Shown here: positions 18,712 to 22,960 of the stretch, piece after piece | How the letters are laid out: each line of letters starts with the position of its first letter | Position numbering within the stretch: position 1 is the first letter of the stretch | Assembly: GCA_046154695.1 (NCBI GenBank) | Contig: JBJXFI010000212.1 | Coordinates: forward strand, 1-22,960 | Reading direction: 5' to 3' | Length of the DNA stretch: 22,960 nucleotides | Source: DALYLB01 sp046154695 | Lineage (GTDB): Bacteria; Acidobacteriota; Blastocatellia; RBC074 | Notes under the pieces: model-generated | The model's input: only the letters and a program-made list of their open reading frames with translations | What the model was told of the DNA's origin: nothing | Databases searched by the model: none | Made by a program: the position numbers and the translations under genes

Positions 18712-21700
18712 TCACTTCTGGGCTCGCAGAAAGGCGAGCAGGTCGGTCATCTCCCGCTGCGACAACTGGGTCGCGAAGCCGTCGGGCATGAGCGAGACGG
18801 TCGACGGCGTGATCGAGGCGATCTCATCGCGCGGGATGCGGACCTTGTCCCTGGGGCCGGAGACGAGCACGACGGTCTCGCGGGTCGATTCAAATTCGCT
18901 GATGACGCCGCTGTAGATTTGATTGGAGGCCTTTGTCGTGATCCGGCGGGATTCGTGGCCGGGGACCATGGTCGCGCTCGGGAAGACGATCGCTTCGAGG
19001 ATGTCGTGGCCCGAGCGGATCGAGCCGATCGAGGTCAGATCCGGGCCGACGTGCCCTCCCTCGTCGCCGATCGTGTGGCAGCCGGCGCAGGCGGCGCGGG
19101 CGCCGAAGAAGACGCGGCGGCCGGCGCCGGCGTCTCCGCCTGCGGTGAGCAGCGGTTCGAGTTCCCGCAGACGGTGTACGCGCGCGGCCTCCTCGGTTCG
19201 GAATCGATCCATCAGCGGCCGCGAAATCGCCTGAATCTCATCCGAAAAGTTCTTGAAGAGTTGTTCGAGGCGCCGGCTCCCGATGGCCTCCAGGTTGGCC
19301 GCGGGCCGTTCGAGCGCCGCGACGAGGGCATGTCCGATCGAGGAGTCCCGCGTTGCGCGAAACGCGTCGAGCAGCGGCGAAAGGACGAGCGAATCGCCCG
19401 AGGCCAGGGGGCCGCGGGCGAGCGCGCGCAACTGTTCCGGCGCGAGCTCCGCCTGCCCGAGGCATTGCGCGGCCGAGAGGCGCAGCGCCGGGTCCTGTTC
19501 GACCTGTAGCAGGCCGGCGAGGAATTGAAACGACGCGTCCGGGAGCTGCGGCGCGCGCGCGCCGATCGCGGAGATCGCCGCCACGCGCAGGTCGCTCGAT
19601 TCCGCCTGCGCCTGCGCGATGCGGGTCAGCTCCGCGGTCAGCCCCTCGATGCGCCGCGCGCGAACCAGGGCAATCGCCCGCCGGCGAACCCCCGCATCCC
19701 TGTGATCGAGCAGCCGGGCCACGCCGCCGGTCCATTCGGCGGGAAGCTGTTTGACCGGGCAGCGCTCGATCGCGTCCAGCAGGAAGATGTGGCGCGAGGG
19801 ATCGCCCGCCGCGTCGTTCAGCGAGGCAGTGACCAGCGACTGCACCCGGGCATCGGCGGCGAAACTCACCAGCGTCTCGCGCACGGCGTCCGCCTCGGCC
19901 TCCTCCATTCGCGCCGCGCTCAGATGGGTTCGCAGAAAATCGAGGACCGCGCCGGCCCATTCGGCGTGATGCGAGACGACCCACAGCGCCGCGCGGCGCA
20001 ATTCGGGCTCCCGGCTTGCGAGCATCGGCGCCACATGCTCCTGCCTGAGCGGGCTGCCGTCCATCTGATCGAGGGCGATGATCGCGGCCTTTCGGGTCTC
20101 CGGCGCGGCCGCGTTGAGCGCGGCGAACACGGGGCCGGGCGTCTTCAATTCGATCAGGGCGTAAATCAGCGCGTGCTCGACGAAGCGGTCGCGCACGCCC
20201 GCGGTCGCTTCCAGCAGCGCAGGAACCGCGCGCGGATCGCCCATACGGCCGAGGGAGGTCGCGGCCTGCCGGCGCGCCGGCAGTTCGTCCCCCTTCGCCA
20301 TCGCGGCGAGGCGCTCGACGGCCTCCCGATCGCGGATCATTCCCGCGACGCGCGCGGCCGCGATTCTCACTTCCATCCCGGGATCATCGAGCGCCGCGCG
20401 AGCCGCAGCCCGCGCGGCCGTCGAGGCGATTCGGCCCAGTCCGAAGACGGCCGCGCATCGCGCCTCCGTGTCGCTCGAAAATTTCCCCACGCCTGCAAGC
20501 GCCTCCACCGCGGACTCTCCCCGCGCGACGAGCCGCTCCAGGCTTCGGTCGCGAACGGCAGGCCGCGGGTTCTCCAGGTGTTTCGCCATCTCCGCCGTAG
20601 AGAGCGAATCGAAATCGATCCCGCTTCCCAGCGGATCCGAAAGAACGGGCGCGCCCGCCCTGCGCACCCGATAGATCGCGCCCTTTCGCTCATCCTTCGC
20701 GAACCTCGACAGCGGGCACGCATCGACATACCAGCCTCCGGTGTCCAGAAAGAGCAGGCTGCCGTCCGCGTCCTCGATGACATCGGTCGGGTGAAAGTCG
20801 GGATCGGTCGATGTGACGAAATCGGAGTCCTCCGTGCGGAAGGTCGCCCCCTCGCGGTGAAGCGTGTGGCGCTGTATGCGATGCGGATTGAACTGCGCCG
20901 TGAAGAGGTTGCCGTGATACTCAGGCCCGAATCCCGTTCCGCGATACCGGAGCAGCCCCGAGGGCGCGATTCGCGCGAACTTCGTCATCACCGGCATCAG
21001 CTCACCCGTTCGCTTGAATTCCGCGACGACGGGGTGCGGCTTCGGATAGACGCCTCCCTCGACGAAATGCATCAGCGCGTCGCGCTGCCCGTTTTGCGGG
21101 TCGATGAAATAGGTCATCGTCCCGATCATCTCGCCGGCGGGCGTGAAGGCCAGCTCGACCGGGTTGTCGAAGCCGCCGCCGCAGACCCGTTCGAGCTCCG
21201 AGCCGTCCTCGCGGGCGCGCCAGATCCGGGCCGCGAGCCCTTCGAGCCGCGGGCCCTCCTTCGTCTGAATCCCGTACCCGTGCCGTCCGTGCGTCAGATA
21301 GAGCCATCCATCCGGCCCCGGAAACGGCCCGTGCAGGCTGGCCGTGTTGAGAATGTTCCAGCCCGAGAGAATCACCTCGCGATGCTCCGAGACGCCATCG
21401 CCGTCCCGGTCGTCCAGCCGTATGAAATCGGGCGGCGACGCGACATAGAGGCTGCCGCCGCGCCAGAGCGCTCCCATCGGCAGACTCAGCCGGTCGGCGA
21501 AGACGCGGCTGCGATCATAGACGCCGTCGCCATCCGCGTCCTCCAGCAGGCTGATGCGGCATTCCGGGTTCGCGGGCATATCGCGGCCCTTGACGTTCTT
21601 TCCGGACGATTCGGCCACGAACAACCGCCCGCGCTCATCGACCGTCGCCATCATGGGATATTGAATCGCTTCCGGCTCCGCGACCCGTTCGATCGTGAAC

Positions 21701-21846
21701 CCCGCCGGCACGCTGATCGAAAACCCCTCGCCGACCCCGATCCAGCTTCGCTTCTCGATCGACCGCGCAGTGAAGAGCCCGACAATCGCGGCTCCCGCGA
21801 TCCCCGTGCAGATGACCGCCAGCCCGGATGCCTGTCGTGAATTCAT
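18712..21846 (-). CDS. Membrane-anchored sugar-dehydrogenase-like propeller/HEAT/cytochrome c fusion
   Basis: A 1044-residue protein of the type called 'membrane-bound dehydrogenase domain' (TIGR02604-like). It has an N-terminal signal anchor (LAVICTGIAGAAIVGLF). Residues about 45-400 form a six-bladed propeller related to PQQ/glucose-sorbosone dehydrogenases (DADGDGVYDRSRVFADRL, PGPDGWLYLTHGRHGYG, ADGSLLFLDTGGWY). HEAT-like helical repeats span about 410-870 (ARRQAATSLGRMGDPRAVPALLEA, VRRRAIALVRARR). The C-terminal cytochrome c domain has heme site CAGCH at 920-924 and a candidate axial Met960 in PSATMVPGHE. It is thought to oxidise sugars or alcohols in the periplasm and pass electrons to the respiratory chain; the substrate is unknown. 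The preferred start is 21846 (GGAGAGAAC just upstream), not the ATG at 21885, because it begins the anchor directly. It is followed 10 bp later by the YkgJ-type gene. Confidence 0.9.
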   Translation of the reverse strand: MNSRQASGLAVICTGIAGAAIVGLFTARSIEKRSWIGVGEGFSISVPAGFTIERVAEPEAIQYPMMATVDERGRLFVAESSGKNVKGRDMPANPECRISLLEDADGDGVYDRSRVFADRLSLPMGALWRGGSLYVASPPDFIRLDDRDGDGVSEHREVILSGWNILNTASLHGPFPGPDGWLYLTHGRHGYGIQTKEGPRLEGLAARIWRAREDGSELERVCGGGFDNPVELAFTPAGEMIGTMTYFIDPQNGQRDALMHFVEGGVYPKPHPVVAEFKRTGELMPVMTKFARIAPSGLLRYRGTGFGPEYHGNLFTAQFNPHRIQRHTLHREGATFRTEDSDFVTSTDPDFHPTDVIEDADGSLLFLDTGGWYVDACPLSRFAKDERKGAIYRVRRAGAPVLSDPLGSGIDFDSLSTAEMAKHLENPRPAVRDRSLERLVARGESAVEALAGVGKFSSDTEARCAAVFGLGRIASTAARAAARAALDDPGMEVRIAAARVAGMIRDREAVERLAAMAKGDELPARRQAATSLGRMGDPRAVPALLEATAGVRDRFVEHALIYALIELKTPGPVFAALNAAAPETRKAAIIALDQMDGSPLRQEHVAPMLASREPELRRAALWVVSHHAEWAGAVLDFLRTHLSAARMEEAEADAVRETLVSFAADARVQSLVTASLNDAAGDPSRHIFLLDAIERCPVKQLPAEWTGGVARLLDHRDAGVRRRAIALVRARRIEGLTAELTRIAQAQAESSDLRVAAISAIGARAPQLPDASFQFLAGLLQVEQDPALRLSAAQCLGQAELAPEQLRALARGPLASGDSLVLSPLLDAFRATRDSSIGHALVAALERPAANLEAIGSRRLEQLFKNFSDEIQAISRPLMDRFRTEEAARVHRLRELEPLLTAGGDAGAGRRVFFGARAACAGCHTIGDEGGHVGPDLTSIGSIRSGHDILEAIVFPSATMVPGHESRRITTKASNQIYSGVISEFESTRETVVLVSGPRDKVRIPRDEIASITPSTVSLMPDGFATQLSQREMTDLLAFLRAQK

Positions 21847-21937
21847 GTTCTCTCCGTGAAATGGGGTAAACCCAATATCTTTCAAATAAGGCGGAGGAGC
21901 CCTTGGGACGACAAGTAGACGTTAAAAGATGAGGAAG

Positions 21938-22019
<82 letters not shown>

Positions 22020-22100
22020 CCCCCGCCGATTTCTCCGATGAGACTTACAGCAATTTTCACTTGCGTGCGACCCGACTCGCCATCGAGAAGAGGAGGGAAA

Positions 22101-22154
22101 ACGGAACAGACGGATATGACGGAACAAACGGAGCCCTGGATTGTTTGGTTTCGT
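22101..22154. repeat. Dispersed ~54-nt repeat, copy 3
   Basis: It matches copy 2 (18317-18372) over about 54 nt with only a few differences, including the shared GAGCCCTGGATTGTTTGG segment absent from copy 1. The right inverted arm seen in copies 1 and 2 is not recognisable here. It lies 47 bp beyond the stop of the ROK kinase gene. Confidence 0.85.
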
Positions 22155-22200
22155 CCGCAAGCGGCTATAATGTTCAATTTCCGCATGTCCTGGTTGTCCT

Positions 22201-22960
22201 TTAGGTCCTTCTGTTCAATGCCGCTTCCGCCAGCGCGATGGCGCCGAGCACGCCGGCGCGGTCCTTCAGCTCCGGCGGAACGATGTATTGATCGATCCGT
22301 TCGAGGATTTCGGGGACCTGCAGGTATCCGGCGAGCAGGGAACGAACCTCGGCGCGGATCATCGGGAAGAGATGCGCCTGCTGCATCACGCCGCCGCCGA
22401 GGATGACCCTTTGCGGTGAGAGGACGGAGACCGCGTTGAGCACGCCGAACGCGAGATAGCGGGCTTCGAGCGCCCAGGCCGGATGATCCGCGCCGAGGGT
22501 CTCTGCGCGGGCCCCCCACCTGCGCTCGATGGCCGGCCCGCAGGCCAGTCCCTCCAGGCATCCTTCGTGAAATGGACAGACGCCCGGGAACGGATCGCGC
22601 GCCGGATCGCGCGGCAGCATCATGTGGCCCATCTCGGGGTGCAGCATCCCATGCAGCAGCCTGCCGTTCGCCATCCCGCCGCCGCCGATTCCCGTGCCGA
22701 CGGTGAAATAGACGAACGTCTCCAGCCCGCGCGCCGCGCCCCATCGAAACTCGCCCAGCGCGGCGGCGTTCACATCCGTGTCGAAGCCGACCGGCAGGCC
22801 GAACGCGTCCCGCAGGGGCCCGACGATCCTCGCATATCGCCAGCCGGACTTCGGCGTCGTCGTGATCTGCCCGTAGGTGGCCGACGCGGGGTCGAGATCC
22901 ACGGGCCCGAACGATCCCACGCCGATCGCGCGAAGCTCGCCCGCGAACGGGCGCAGAAAC
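22201..22960 (-). CDS. ROK family sugar kinase, fructokinase-like (partial, N-terminus beyond window)
   Basis: The 253 visible codons are open to the right edge, so the gene continues past 22960. Upstream of the GTG at 22920 the frame still reads FLRPFAGELRAIGVGSFGPV, which matches the family, so the GTG is not the true start. Visible features: SFGPVDLDP and ITTTPKSGW near the sugar site, the catalytic Asp in GFDTDVNAAALGE, FTVGTGIGGG, the zinc-binding HPEMGH plus CPFHEGCLEG, and the C-terminal VILGGGVM. The zinc motif spacing is like that of Bacillus-type Zn-dependent fructokinases. The missing part should hold the N-terminal ATP-binding GGIEAGGTK-like motif (about 40 residues). It phosphorylates hexose sugars in the cytoplasm; fructose is the likely but unproven substrate. 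Confidence 0.92.
   Translation of the reverse strand, partial: FLRPFAGELRAIGVGSFGPVDLDPASATYGQITTTPKSGWRYARIVGPLRDAFGLPVGFDTDVNAAALGEFRWGAARGLETFVYFTVGTGIGGGGMANGRLLHGMLHPEMGHMMLPRDPARDPFPGVCPFHEGCLEGLACGPAIERRWGARAETLGADHPAWALEARYLAFGVLNAVSVLSPQRVILGGGVMQQAHLFPMIRAEVRSLLAGYLQVPEILERIDQYIVPPELKDRAGVLGAIALAEAALNRRT

Noticed and set aside
19525..21840. 771-codon open frame on the plus strand opposite the dehydrogenase fusion
   Set aside because: Arg-rich antisense shadow of a gene with clear domains and a heme motif on the other strand.

Overview
The window is GC-rich chromosomal DNA from a bacterium that is most likely an acidobacterium (Solibacteres/Blastocatellia-like). The best clue is the C-terminal half of the kelch protein at 16553-18295. 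It matches from memory the family usually labelled 'Solibacteres uncharacterised C-terminal domain' (TIGR03437), with hallmarks such as SAASF, FFVSPTQLNFQIP and LFGTGIRHR. The fused sugar-dehydrogenase/HEAT/cytochrome c protein and the many intergenic palindromic repeats fit that placement. No database could be searched, so the taxonomy is inference.

Layout. (1) 1-750: the left end holds a palindromic dispersed repeat that has cut off a DUF5615 (PIN-like) toxin gene. Its DUF433 antitoxin partner is intact, and more palindromic DNA follows. (2) 751-5031, minus strand: uvrB and, 33 bp downstream, a secreted S9 prolyl-oligopeptidase-type peptidase, read from a good sigma70-like promoter at 5132-5160. 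(3) 5238-5831, plus strand: a 58-residue Flp/Tad-type pilin with a long structured leader and its own intrinsic terminator. (4) 6186-14904, plus strand: the rod-shape and elongasome cluster mreB-mreC-mreD-mrdA(PBP2)-rodA, followed by an RNase E/G gene whose S1 domain carries a large acidic/Arg-rich insertion. (5) 15055-18295, plus strand: an exported S41-fold protein lacking the catalytic Ser and Lys, then an exported kelch protein. (6) 18333-21846, minus strand: a large exported sugar-dehydrogenase-like propeller + HEAT + cytochrome c protein, followed at 10 bp by a YkgJ-type cysteine-cluster protein. (7) 22201-22960, minus strand: a ROK-family (fructokinase-like) sugar kinase that runs off the right edge.

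How the genes work together: MreB/C/D, PBP2 and RodA form the Rod complex that inserts peptidoglycan along the cell side wall. RNase G is also linked to mre genes in E. coli (mreBCD-yhdE-rng), so that neighbourhood is conserved. The rest is housekeeping or secreted accessory functions.

I found no convincing new multi-gene system. The unusual signal is in the DNA between genes: at least four families of repeats or inverted repeats (a ~54-nt family in three copies, a heptanucleotide array in two places, a decamer array, and a 29-bp-arm inverted repeat). They sit at gene ends and have altered genes: one toxin truncated, and one protein tail encoded by repeat DNA. The pilin leader and the rng leader are the best candidates for undescribed RNA regulation.
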